A stretch of DNA of 64,000 nt, from positions 2,480,001 through 2,544,000 of the forward strand of contig NZ_CP042434.1 in NCBI RefSeq assembly GCF_007971385.1. Direction: 5' to 3'. This DNA is from Arachidicoccus ginsenosidivorans (GTDB taxonomy: Bacteria > Bacteroidota > Bacteroidia > Chitinophagales > Chitinophagaceae). This document shows, piece by piece, positions 9,501 through 17,397 of this stretch. The notes under the pieces are model-generated. The model saw only the letters and a list, made by a program, of their open reading frames with translations, made no database searches and was not told where the DNA came from. Positions within the stretch are counted from its first letter, which is position 1, and the number at the start of each line of letters is the position of its first letter. Made by a program: the position numbers and the translations under genes.

Positions 9501-9741
9501 AGGACTGGATATAGGTCATGCCCTCCACACCGTTAATAGCCTCTTCGATGGGCAGGATGGCGCTTTCTGCAACTGTTTCTGCGTTGGCGCCTGGATAAGA
9601 TAAAGAAACCACAACACTTGGCGGAGCGATTTCCGGAAACCTGGTAACTGGCAACTGTTTAATGCCCACAAGTCCGAGTAGCACCAGGAGCAAAGAAACA
9701 ACTGTCGCTAATATGGGCCGATGTATAAAGGTTTTCAGCAT
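6550..9741 (-). CDS. RND multidrug efflux inner-membrane transporter (HAE1, AcrB/MexB type)
   Basis: 1063 residues, the normal HAE1 length. It is the proton-driven inner-membrane pump of the tripartite system. It begins MLKTFIHRPILATVVSLLLV (TM1) and carries porter-domain motifs such as GVEGMTYIQSSASNSG and VQTRISKAASRIP. The TM4 proton-relay aspartate pair is seen in GIVVDDAIVVVEAI, and the second half has GLLAKNAILMVEY. A charged linker between the two halves (KLAGLSKGQREQQDRKTKTK) is somewhat long. Gene order on the minus strand is MFP-RND-OMF, 92 nt after the MFP gene and overlapping the OMF gene. Confidence 0.96.
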   Translation of the reverse strand: MLKTFIHRPILATVVSLLLVLLGLVGIKQLPVTRFPEIAPPSVVVSLSYPGANAETVAESAILPIEEAINGVEGMTYIQSSASNSGSGKINVFFKAGTNPDQASVNVQTRISKAASRIPSEVNESGITVMPRQSGVIMTINLYSTDPQGAYDETFLQAFSQININRALLRVDGVAEVSRVGARDYSMRVWLVPDKLAAYNLVPQDVIKAIKDQNFEIASGKFGETSNETFETILKHKGRFSNPKDFQNLVIRTNEDGTILYLKDIARVELGASNEGADNTVDGHPGLTLNITQTSGSNAREIDMQVRKILENISKDFPKGIHYDITYSVRDQVDESLTQVLHTIFEAFILVFIIVFIFLQDLRSTLIPAIAIPVSLIGTMFFLLIYGFSINILTMFALVLAIGIVVDDAIVVVEAIHQKMELTNLSAKNATLATMKEITPAILSITMVMAAVFLPIGFMEGPTGLFYRQFAYTMATAILLSALCALTLSPALSALILKKPNHEHRKKLAGLSKGQREQQDRKTKTKAFVFRFFDYFNEGLQKLTQKYILAVKWLIGKKPFAFAALILVVLIGFLLMRSTPTAFIPNEDDGFITYTIKMPPGATLARTTDVLNKAEKLLKRHKEIKTMTSIAGYNAIDAATSSAYAVGYLNMYPHNERKGITDINEFMDTIRKDLSTINEASFSVFPRPTVQGFGDVAGLQLVLEDKLGGSFQQFGLVSDSFIAALNKRPEILSASTPFQANFPQYVMDINYVKAKAMGVSVKEMMTTIRDYFGRAQASDFTSFGRQYRVYVQSDFQYRKTPESFKSIYIKNDKGQMVPANTLITLEKNVGPEVVNRYNLYNSISINATPAKGYSTGDAMKAVEQVAKNNLPGNYQLEWTGMSLDEKSSSGQTAFILLLSILFVYFLLSGQYESYIMPFAILLSIPVGLVGVYGAVKLVGLQNNIYVQLGLIMLIGLLAKNAILMVEYSMQRRRAGLSIFDAAIQGATLRLRPILMTSLAFVAGLVPLMWTQGPSAQGNHSISYGAAGGMIMGVLLGIFIIPVLFIIFRTLDEKLKLKFQHVED

Positions 9742-9833
9742 AACAGAGGTATAAATAATTTATTGCACAGCGTGCACGTCAATTGCACGTAAATGGATGA
9801 ATAAAAGCGTAGCTCAGCTTCATTTAAATCCAC

Positions 9834-11120
9834 TTAATTGCTATCACGGCTGCTTTTAGGATTTATTAGAACCGCCGGATTACTCCCTGGATTTAAGGGA
9901 GCTGGATTGTTTGCATCTGCAGGGCTACCCAATGCCTGCGGGAAGACTGGATTGATCTTCATGCCTTCAGAGATCTTATCAAAGCCTTCTGTAATGATGA
10001 CATCCCCTCTTTTCAGACCAGAAGAAATAATGTATTGATTGCCCGCTGTGCCGCCAATAGTGATTAGCTGGCGTACGGTTTTGCCACTGGTATCTAGTTT
10101 CATGACAAAGGTCTTATCCTGCAGGGTAAGGGTTGCTTCCTGAGGAATCAATATTTCTGAGGGCTTAGTCTCCGTCATATTCAATGTGCCTGTGTTACCG
10201 GCCCTTAAAATATTTTCTTCATTGGGGAAGGTCGCTCTAAGCGAAATAGCCCCAGTGTTGCGATTGACCTGCCCGGCAACCGCATCTACGACGCCCGCAT
10301 GCGGATAGGAAGTGCCATCGGCCAGCGTCAGCGTGACAGAAGGTTTAAAAGAAGATAAATGACTGGTATCTGTCCCATTTAATGCTTGTCTTGCCTCCTC
10401 TTTTTTGGCCTTGGCAAAATGCAGAAAATCGGACTCACTCATGGAAAAATATACATATACCTCATGAACATCTGTCAGAACGGTAATGGGTTCTTTATCC
10501 TTACTGCTGACCAGATTCCCGATTCTTTTGGGGATTCTGCCTATATATCCGCTGACCGGTGCTTTGATCGTTGTGAAACTCATATTGATCTTTGCACTGG
10601 CCACAGCGGCTCTGGCCTGCGCCAAAGAAGCCTTTGCAATATCATAGTCAGACTCGGTTTTTTTGAGTCGAACCGGTGAGATCACTTCGTTTTCTACCAG
10701 CGGACGGATTCTTTCCAGTTCGATTCTTGCATTTTCAAGTTTTGCTTTCTCAACATTTTCATTCGCCTGGGCATTATTGAGCAACTCCTGATAGGATTGA
10801 GGATTAACTTTAAACAGCTCCTGGCCTTTTTGGACAAAATCTCCTTCATCCACATAAATCTGATCCAAAAGGCCTTCCACCTGCGGGCGGATCTCTACAT
10901 TTACTTTTCCTTCAATTGTACCCAAAAATTCTTTGGTGATAAAGGCAGTGCCCGTATCCACTTTATATACGGGAAGGCTGATTTCTTTGACTTGTTCTTT
11001 GTCTGGGTGAGAATCAAAAATACCACAGCTGGTTATCAGCAGGGCTGAACATAAACAGGCGGTTAATAATTTCTTGTTTGCTCCTTTTAGGAAGAAGGCA
11101 TGTCTTTTTTTACTTTGCAT
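9834..11120 (-). CDS. RND efflux periplasmic adaptor (membrane fusion protein)
   Basis: 428 residues. It bridges the RND pump and the outer-membrane channel. The N-terminus has a lipoprotein-like signal with Cys32 (ACLCSALLITSCGIF). The biotinyl-lipoyl half-motifs IRPQVEGLLDQIYVDEGDFV and ITTIKAPVSGYIG-like (FTTIKAPVSGYIGRIPKRIG) flank a helical hairpin of about 60 residues. Beta-barrel and membrane-proximal domains follow, and a Pro/Asn-rich tail ends the protein. First gene of the three-gene operon. No TAnnTTTG element was found immediately upstream, and no adjacent TetR or AraC regulator is visible. Confidence 0.95.
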   Translation of the reverse strand: MQSKKRHAFFLKGANKKLLTACLCSALLITSCGIFDSHPDKEQVKEISLPVYKVDTGTAFITKEFLGTIEGKVNVEIRPQVEGLLDQIYVDEGDFVQKGQELFKVNPQSYQELLNNAQANENVEKAKLENARIELERIRPLVENEVISPVRLKKTESDYDIAKASLAQARAAVASAKINMSFTTIKAPVSGYIGRIPKRIGNLVSSKDKEPITVLTDVHEVYVYFSMSESDFLHFAKAKKEEARQALNGTDTSHLSSFKPSVTLTLADGTSYPHAGVVDAVAGQVNRNTGAISLRATFPNEENILRAGNTGTLNMTETKPSEILIPQEATLTLQDKTFVMKLDTSGKTVRQLITIGGTAGNQYIISSGLKRGDVIITEGFDKISEGMKINPVFPQALGSPADANNPAPLNPGSNPAVLINPKSSRDSN

Positions 11121-11261
11121 CAGGTTAATCTGCTATTTTTTCAAGAAGTAGGAATGGCATAAAATCAAAAGACAGGCCAAAAGCTTTATCTTTTCCCACT
11201 TTGATCGGTTTTTGCTTAATATGAGACCATTTTAGCTTAATCCTTGTCGTAATTTAACGAA

Positions 11262-11294
11262 AATGGGGCGTTTTTTTTAAAAAACGGCCCCATT
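11262..11294 (-). terminator. Probable terminator of the DUF4836 gene
   Basis: AATGGGGC pairs with GCCCCATT, extended inward by a T-run facing an A-run with one bulged G. The minus-strand product ends in U4. It lies about 40 nt past the DUF4836 stop and before the efflux operon. Confidence 0.55.
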
Positions 11295-11333
11295 CCTTAA
11301 CTTAAAATTTTATCTAAATCGATATAATTGTAA

Positions 11334-12917
11334 TTAATTATCTGAATCATCCAATCCTTTGGGTAAAGGCACAATAACAGAATCTGTTACCTCTGCTTGT
11401 TGCACACTGTTTTGTTTTCTGTTTTTGCTTATTTGCTGGAACAGGCTTACAAGAACAGGAAGACTATTTTGGTTTTTATCTTTTAAGCGGACAACCATTT
11501 TTGTACTGGCATGGTCCCCTTCAAGATTTGAGGTCGTGACATCGGCATCCTCCAGTGTTTGGATGGCCAGGTTAAGATCAGCCGAAGCAGATGATTGGTC
11601 TTTAGCGGCTATTTGGCTGAGTAATGTATTGATGTCCAGATAAAAAGCACAGGTTTTATCTGAAAAATCCAGGTTCTTTGGATAGACCATCTGTCCACTT
11701 CCGGAAATAAAGGCATCACTAATAGCTTTATCTGTGCTGACAACCAATGATTTGTCATCTGTATGGAAGGACCAGGCTTCATCGGCAGAAACGCCCTTGG
11801 GCACCCATTGTCCTGCTTTTTGTTCCACAATACCCATTTTTGCCAGTGCGCCCATTACCTTATCAAAACTGGATTTGTTTCCAATGGGTGCGGTGATGAG
11901 CATTTTAGGGGTGGAAGCTCCTACAGTGCCTCCGGCTACATCCTGAGCTGCAATGGCAAGCTGGCCGGTAAAGGCACTGGCCACATCATCCAGGGTAATG
12001 CCCAGATTTTTCATATATCCTTCAATCATGTTTGTGATGCCGGCATAGTCCAAAAAGCTGAACAGTTGCTTCAAATTGAGTGAAATCTGGAAAAGCCCGA
12101 GAGGTTTACCTGGAAAATGAGCAAGGACTGCTTTATCGATATCTTTAGAAGGATTCTTTTTAATCAGATCAACCACTGTTTTATTATAATAAAAATCCCC
12201 ATCTGAAACAATCTGGCCTTTTTCAAAATTTATGGTAGCACCACCATAATTACCTTTCACCAGATCAGAGATTTTAGTCATAGACAGCATTGGAATACCA
12301 GTTGCGCCATCCTGACTGGAAGTATAGAGGTTGATATCGCCTTTTTTGCTCAGGAATTTTGCTGCATTTTTGTCATCAGCTGCGGAGGCGTCCTTTTTTA
12401 AGGAAAATAAAGTAGGCACCTTATCAACGATGTTATTACCTATATATAATACAACGATCTTATCATTCCATGCATAACAACTATTATTGTCAACACTTAA
12501 CAAACTATAACCATCCTTTTTCTCAATAGTCTTACCCGGATTTATTGCGGTCAGTTGCTTTTCAAAGCCTGATTTATCTCCCAGTTCACCGATGGTACCC
12601 ACCATGACGTCTTTACCCGTCATCACAGAGGATTTGTATTCAATATAGGTGAGTAACGGTTTTTTTAAATTTAAATAGGAAAGTAGCGTAAAAGCACTAT
12701 CCTGCGTTTTAAAACTATTCGTCAGAGAGTCAATATTTATATTGCCGTCTTTGAGCTTATCATGCATCTGCATGATATTGAACGACATAATTACATTGGC
12801 TTCTTTAGGGACGTAGTTCAGACCAGGATTGGATGAAGTTGAGCAAGCGCTGAATATCAATGATATAAGCAAAATCAGCAGCGTGCCTTGAAACGGTTGA
12901 ACGATTTTTTTCATCAT
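11334..12917 (-). CDS. DUF4836 family lipoprotein
   Basis: 527 residues. The protein has a lipoprotein signal with Cys25 (LLILLISLIFSACSTSS) and then YVPKEANVIMSFNIMQMHDK, a pattern of the Bacteroidota DUF4836 family. The middle resembles the family's repeats of alpha/beta modules that present LDINTLLSQIA-type segments. Function is unknown in this family; it is an envelope protein found in many Bacteroidota. A -7 element lies about 75 nt upstream and a hairpin downstream, so it is probably monocistronic. The C-terminus is polar, ending in an acidic run. Confidence 0.85.
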   Translation of the reverse strand: MMKKIVQPFQGTLLILLISLIFSACSTSSNPGLNYVPKEANVIMSFNIMQMHDKLKDGNINIDSLTNSFKTQDSAFTLLSYLNLKKPLLTYIEYKSSVMTGKDVMVGTIGELGDKSGFEKQLTAINPGKTIEKKDGYSLLSVDNNSCYAWNDKIVVLYIGNNIVDKVPTLFSLKKDASAADDKNAAKFLSKKGDINLYTSSQDGATGIPMLSMTKISDLVKGNYGGATINFEKGQIVSDGDFYYNKTVVDLIKKNPSKDIDKAVLAHFPGKPLGLFQISLNLKQLFSFLDYAGITNMIEGYMKNLGITLDDVASAFTGQLAIAAQDVAGGTVGASTPKMLITAPIGNKSSFDKVMGALAKMGIVEQKAGQWVPKGVSADEAWSFHTDDKSLVVSTDKAISDAFISGSGQMVYPKNLDFSDKTCAFYLDINTLLSQIAAKDQSSASADLNLAIQTLEDADVTTSNLEGDHASTKMVVRLKDKNQNSLPVLVSLFQQISKNRKQNSVQQAEVTDSVIVPLPKGLDDSDN

Positions 12918-12991
12918 AAATTGGGAATTTTTTAAAAAGGCTTAACAGCTTTGGGTGAAGTTTTTGTTTAATTGCGTAAACACATTCCTTA

Positions 12992-12999
12992 CAAATGTA
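12992..12999 (-). promoter_or_regulatory. -7 promoter element for DUF4836 gene
   Basis: The minus strand reads TACATTTG, an exact TAnnTTTG match, 75 nt before the start codon. It implies a leader of about 70 nt. Confidence 0.5.
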
Positions 13000-13114
13000 A
13001 ATAGTTGTATTGAATAAAAGGCACTTAGGCAGCCTAAAAATGCAATTTCGTCAAAAATAAGCAGAGATTCGTATATTAAATTATTATTTTATCCTTAAGT
13101 ATAATCTATTTATC

Positions 13115-13122
13115 TATTTTTG
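13115..13122 (+). promoter_or_regulatory. -7 promoter element for lpxA
   Basis: TATTTTTG matches TAnnTTTG exactly and lies 50 nt before the lpxA ATG. The -33 side is AT-rich without a clean TTG. Confidence 0.5.
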
Positions 13123-13172
13123 TGCCTGCAAAATTCAAACGTTTGATTATATCCGGGTTTTAAATTTATTCA

Positions 13173-13970
13173 ATGATCCAACCGCATACCTATATTCACT
13201 CGGGCGCAAAACTGGCCCCGAACGTAAAAGTTGACCCATTTTCAGTCATCCATCCCGACGTCGTGATAGGAGAAGGAACATGGATCGGCAGTAACGTGAC
13301 GATTATGGATGGTGCCCGTATCGGGAAAAACTGTCGTATTTTCCCGGGAGCAATTATCTCTGCGATCCCGCAGGATCTGAAATTTGAAGGGGAATCGACC
13401 ACGGTTGAGATTGGAGACAATACGACGATCAGAGAGTTTGTGAGTATCAATCGCGGCACAGTGGATCGCCATAAGACCGTAATTGGCAGTAATTGTCTGA
13501 TTATGGCCTATAGTCATATTGCCCATGATTGCATTATTGGTAATCATTGTATATTGAGCAATAACACCCAATTGGCCGGTCACGTTGTAATGGGTGATTG
13601 GGCTATTATTGCAGGCATGTCAGCAGTCCATCAGTTTTCAAAGATTGGTGCACATGCCTATATTGGCGGGGGCTCCCTGGTCAGCAAAGACGTTCCACCT
13701 TATATTAAAGCCATTCGTCAACCCTTAACTTATGGCGGGGTAAACAGCGTCGGATTGAAAAGAAGAGGCTATACCTTGGTACAGATCAATGAGATACTGG
13801 ATATATACCGGGTTATTTATAATCAGGGATTGAATACCACTCAGGCACTGGAATATATTGAACAAGAGTTCAGGGCCAGTGACGAACGTGATGAAATCAT
13901 CTCTTTTATCCGGGAAAGTGAGCGTGGTATAGTAAAACGGGGTACCAAAGGGGGTACTATTGAAGAGTAA
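13173..13970 (+). CDS. lpxA: Acyl-ACP--UDP-N-acetylglucosamine O-acyltransferase
   Basis: 265 residues, normal LpxA length. It catalyses the first step of lipid A synthesis, transferring an acyl chain from acyl-ACP to the 3-OH of UDP-GlcNAc in the cytoplasm. The left-handed beta-helix hexapeptide repeats are obvious (IGSNVTIMDGARIGKNCRIF). The catalytic His is His118 in SHIAHDCIIGNHC, matching the E. coli His125 context, and LAGHVVMGDWAII follows. The C-terminal helical domain starts near YGGVNSVGLKRRGY. In many Bacteroidota lpxA sits after lpxD and fabZ-lpxC; here it stands alone before an ABC ATPase gene, 15 nt downstream. Confidence 0.97.
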   Translation: MIQPHTYIHSGAKLAPNVKVDPFSVIHPDVVIGEGTWIGSNVTIMDGARIGKNCRIFPGAIISAIPQDLKFEGESTTVEIGDNTTIREFVSINRGTVDRHKTVIGSNCLIMAYSHIAHDCIIGNHCILSNNTQLAGHVVMGDWAIIAGMSAVHQFSKIGAHAYIGGGSLVSKDVPPYIKAIRQPLTYGGVNSVGLKRRGYTLVQINEILDIYRVIYNQGLNTTQALEYIEQEFRASDERDEIISFIRESERGIVKRGTKGGTIEE

Positions 13971-13985
13971 GAGGAGTCGAGCCCT

Positions 13986-14684
13986 ATGATGATAACCCTG
14001 GAAAATGCCGGCAAAAGATTTAACCGTGACTGGATTTTCAGATCACTAAACTATCAGTTTACCAGTGGCAAGGCTTACGCCATTACAGGAAACAACGGCA
14101 GCGGGAAAAGTACCTTATTACAGGCGATTGCCGGTGCCACAGAGTTGAGTGAAGGGACTATGGCCTGGACCGGACTTACTACTAAAGCAACTACAACTGC
14201 CACAAACCCGAACACTAATTTACCTGCTCAGAATCTACCTGATAAGGCAACCCCTCACGAACAGATCCATCGACATTTAAGCATTGTTGCCCCTTATTTG
14301 GAACTGATTGAAGAGATGACTGCCCGTGAGTTCCTGGATTTTCATAAAAGCTTTAAACCATTGCTGTCTGATTATTCGACCATACAGGTTTTGGAGGCAG
14401 TGGAGTTAAAAACAGCTATCAATAAACAAATCCGCTATTTTTCCAGTGGGATGAAACAGCGCATGAAACTAGCCCAGGGTTTATTTACAGATGTGCCGGT
14501 TGTCTTACTAGATGAACCCTGCACCAATATGGATAGTGCTGGTTTTGAACTGTATCAATCGCTGATCAGTCAATTTACCAGGCAGCGATTGGTTATTGTC
14601 AGCAGCAATGATTTGCAGGAATACGGATTTTGCACAGAGATAATCGATATACGCGATTATAAAAAAGGGGGTCTTAAAAGCTAA
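13986..14684 (+). CDS. Lone ABC transporter ATP-binding protein with a Thr/Asn-rich insert
   Basis: 232 residues. Walker A is GNNGSGKST (residues 35-43), the signature is FSSGMKQR (about 152-159) and Walker B is VVLLDEPC (about 172-179), so the ATPase is intact. Between Walker A and the Q-loop region there is a low-complexity Thr/Asn/Pro/Ala segment (about residues 62-90) not expected in a CcmA-like ATPase. Start codon choice is ambiguous because ATG ATG occurs at 13986 and 13989. It begins 15 nt after lpxA and is probably co-transcribed. No permease gene is adjacent, so the transporter or non-transport role is unknown. Confidence 0.88.
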   Translation: MMITLENAGKRFNRDWIFRSLNYQFTSGKAYAITGNNGSGKSTLLQAIAGATELSEGTMAWTGLTTKATTTATNPNTNLPAQNLPDKATPHEQIHRHLSIVAPYLELIEEMTAREFLDFHKSFKPLLSDYSTIQVLEAVELKTAINKQIRYFSSGMKQRMKLAQGLFTDVPVVLLDEPCTNMDSAGFELYQSLISQFTRQRLVIVSSNDLQEYGFCTEIIDIRDYKKGGLKS

Positions 14685-14722
14685 GTCCAGAAAGTAAAGT
14701 CCCAAAAGCAAAGTTTCATAAA

Positions 14723-15220
14723 TTAAGCTTCCCCGGTTTCTATCATATTGGCTTCCAATACTTTTATTAATTTTTCCAATTGTTCCTGGTCTGTATTGTC
14801 AAAATGCGCCAGTTGTTCACTATCAATGTCGAGTACAGCAATGACCGCTCCCTTCCAATGAAGCGGGAGGACAATTTCTGACTGACTGGCACTGCTACAG
14901 GCGATATGACCAGGGAACTGATTCACGTCCGCTACGACAACCGTCTTGTCATCTGCCCAGCTGGTGCCACAAACGCCCCGGCTTTTTCTGATCCGGGTAC
15001 AGGCAATAGGACCCTGAAAGGGACCAAGCACCAACTCATCCTTTCTGACAATATAAAAACCTACCCACCACCACTGAAACTGCGCTTTAAGGGCAGCACA
15101 GATATTGGCCATATTGGCAATCATATCGGGCTCACCTTCAATAATAGCGGCTATCTGGGGTAAAAGGCTTTTATATTTTTCGGTTTTCGTCCCTTGGCTA
15201 ATAACGATGCTCTCTGACAT
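14723..15220 (-). CDS. msrC: Free methionine-(R)-sulfoxide reductase, GAF domain
   Basis: About 165 residues from the preferred ATG at 15220; the frame is open to 15253 with a weaker N-terminus. fRMsr reduces free methionine-R-sulfoxide with thioredoxin-type reductants. The single GAF domain carries WWWVGFYIV, LGPFQGPIACTRIRKSRGVC and DVNQFPGHIACSSASQSEIV. The three cysteines used in catalysis and resolution in the yeast and E. coli enzymes are all present (about Cys74, Cys84 and Cys108 from the 15220 start). It lies directly downstream of the LytTR regulator on the same strand, suggesting a kinase-regulator-fRMsr transcript. Confidence 0.92.
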   Translation of the reverse strand: MSESIVISQGTKTEKYKSLLPQIAAIIEGEPDMIANMANICAALKAQFQWWWVGFYIVRKDELVLGPFQGPIACTRIRKSRGVCGTSWADDKTVVVADVNQFPGHIACSSASQSEIVLPLHWKGAVIAVLDIDSEQLAHFDNTDQEQLEKLIKVLEANMIETGEA

Positions 15221-15262
15221 AATGAATCCGTAAAAGGTTTTAGATGTCTGCAAAATTACAAG

Positions 15263-15988
15263 CTAAAGACTCATCATTTCCTTAAATTTTGCGGACTGGC
15301 GCCTGCTGACCTCTATTTTTTCTCCGTTTTTAAGTTCCAGCAGTAAGCCGCCGTTAAAATAAGGTTCTATCTTGGCAATCCATTTAAGATTGACAATATG
15401 TTTACGGTTGACCCGGAAGAAATGATGCTCATCCAGTCTTTCTTCCAATGCGTTAAGCGATTTTAAGATGAGCGGCTTATAGTTGTCAAAATAAACCTTG
15501 GCATAATTGCCCGCACTCTCAAATAGCCGCACATCCGCTAGTTTGACAAACCAGCATTTGTCGCCGTCCTTCACAAAAAACTGTTCATTTTCTGTTAGAA
15601 CAGTTTTGTTGTCTTTTTGTATGGCCCCCTGGCTGACCTGCAGGGTCAGCTTTTGAATCGCTTCGGCCAACCTTTTACTGTCAATGGGTTTTAAGAGATA
15701 ATCCAGTGCATTCACTTCAAAGGCCTTCAATGCATATTCATCAAAAGCAGTGGTGAAAATTACTTTAGGGGTACTCATCAGTTCTCCGAGCAGCTCAAAG
15801 CCATTTTTGCCTGGCATCTGAATATCTAAAAAGATCAGGTCAGGATTATGCTCATTAATCTTTTCAATAGCCTCCTTGCTGTTCTGGGCTTCATCCAGAA
15901 TTTCAATTTCGGGATAGGATTGCAATAACTTTTTGAGTTCCGCCCTGGCGGGTCTTTCATCGTCTATGATAATTGCTTTGATCATCAT
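15263..15988 (-). CDS. LytTR-family response regulator
   Basis: 241 residues. The receiver domain (about 1-120) has the acidic pair IIDDE (Asp9, Asp10), the phospho-acceptor Asp55 in IFLDIQMPG and the conserved Lys in LLKPID. The LytTR DNA-binding domain (about 135-240) includes FFRVNRKHIVNLKWI and ends EVSRRQSAKFKEMM. It would bind direct repeats upstream of its targets when phosphorylated by the neighbouring LytS-type kinase, whose gene lies 55 nt upstream on the same strand. Start may be either of two adjacent Met codons. Signal and targets are not visible from sequence. Confidence 0.95.
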   Translation of the reverse strand: MMIKAIIIDDERPARAELKKLLQSYPEIEILDEAQNSKEAIEKINEHNPDLIFLDIQMPGKNGFELLGELMSTPKVIFTTAFDEYALKAFEVNALDYLLKPIDSKRLAEAIQKLTLQVSQGAIQKDNKTVLTENEQFFVKDGDKCWFVKLADVRLFESAGNYAKVYFDNYKPLILKSLNALEERLDEHHFFRVNRKHIVNLKWIAKIEPYFNGGLLLELKNGEKIEVSRRQSAKFKEMMSL

Positions 15989-16043
15989 GAGTCTTACATT
16001 TTAAGTGATGGTTAAGGTTAGGTTTATTACAAGAGCAGCCATT

Positions 16044-17093
16044 TTAAATACCGATTTCCTGCGCTGTTGCGGGGATTTTAATATCAACAACAACCGTCTG
16101 GTGATCAGACTCATTGATTGAAAAACTAGCCTGATCTCCGAATAACAATTGAAGCCGGTTACGGGTGCTTTTTATGCCAAAACTGTCATTTTTCACTGGA
16201 TTTAATAATTTGCCGGTGTTTTCAATACGAAGATGCAGAAAATGATTTTCCACTTTGGAAGTGATTTCAATCATCCCACCTTCAATCTGATGACTAATGC
16301 CGTGTTTAATACTATTTTCTACCAAGGTCTGCAGCATCATAGGTGGCACCTGAAAATCATAAGTTGCCGGCGCGATCGACCAACGCACTTCCAGTCGCTC
16401 CTCAAATCTGATTTTCTCGAGCTCTAAATAAGATTGCACAATCTCTATTTCAGAGTCCAGTCTTGTGGTACTGATATTTTCCGCATGCATGCTACTGCGC
16501 AAAAGCTTGCTGAGCTCCGTGATGGCATACCTGGCCTGACGAGGATTCTCATCTACCAGGTAACGGATACTATTTAAAGCATTAAAAATAAAATGGGGAT
16601 TGATATGCGCCTTAATGGTTTTAAGTTCCAGTTCTTTAACGACTGATTCCAGCCGGGCTTTATCCAGGATTTCTTTATTGCTTTTTACAACGTAATGATA
16701 GGCAAAATAGAGTAAGTTCCAGATGAAGATAATGGCAAAATTGCTTATCCAGGCAAGAAATAAAAGTGCTTCTTTGTGGACATTTTTGACAGGAGATTTT
16801 AACAGAATTTCAATGGCTTGATTGCATACAGAGACAACCAGTGATACGACAATGGCCGAGAGAAAGATAAAAAGAATCTGTCCTGTCAATTTCTTTTGGA
16901 GCACGCCCATGCGAATAATCATATAGCGCAGGACAGACGTAATAATAATGACTGAAATTACCTCCACTCCCCCCACAAACAAGAAATTGGGGATCACTTT
17001 TGGTGAAATGGTCAGGTATATAAAACTGATGACGACATAATAACATAGCCATCCCAGGATCTGTACCGGCCAAAATATGGGTATCTTCTTCAT
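16044..17093 (-). CDS. LytS-type sensor histidine kinase
   Basis: 349 residues. Four hydrophobic segments lie in residues 1-135 (for example LGWLCYYVVISFIYLTI and ISNFAIIFIWNLLYFAYHYV), so the sensor part is membrane-embedded without a large periplasmic domain. The His-kinase domain of the LytS class follows, with KAHINPHFIFNALNSIRYLV; His167 is the expected phosphorylation site. An HATPase domain closes the protein (LVENSIKHGISH, NTGKLL and GIKSTRNRLQLLFG). First gene of the kinase-regulator-msrC set. The stimulus is unknown. Confidence 0.95.
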   Translation of the reverse strand: MKKIPIFWPVQILGWLCYYVVISFIYLTISPKVIPNFLFVGGVEVISVIIITSVLRYMIIRMGVLQKKLTGQILFIFLSAIVVSLVVSVCNQAIEILLKSPVKNVHKEALLFLAWISNFAIIFIWNLLYFAYHYVVKSNKEILDKARLESVVKELELKTIKAHINPHFIFNALNSIRYLVDENPRQARYAITELSKLLRSSMHAENISTTRLDSEIEIVQSYLELEKIRFEERLEVRWSIAPATYDFQVPPMMLQTLVENSIKHGISHQIEGGMIEITSKVENHFLHLRIENTGKLLNPVKNDSFGIKSTRNRLQLLFGDQASFSINESDHQTVVVDIKIPATAQEIGI

Positions 17094-17397
17094 TACCCTT
17101 CAAAGTTACGTAAGTTAGCTGCGGATCATCTCGTTATTACACCAATGGTCAATAGACAGTACAAAAAGTCAGTTTTTCCTAAAGTAGCCGGGAAGAATCC
17201 ATCTATTACAGCAATTTGCGGCCAGGAAGAAGTAAAATGCGCAAATTCAAGCGCTTTAACTTTTTGTTGGCGGTCTGTTTTTTGCGGTAAGTTTCCTAAA
17301 GGACGGTTGCTACTTTGCAATCAATACAAAAAAAGCAGATTTTAGCTTAAAATTGGTACTTTTACGGCTTGAATCTGTATTTCTGGAATAAGAATTA
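17094..17397. other. Divergent intergenic region between LytS kinase and dxs
   Basis: 304 nt. No gene is recognised. The plus-strand sequence near 17355 reads TACTTTTA, one mismatch from TAnnTTTG, and may be the dxs -7 element. Confidence 0.4.
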
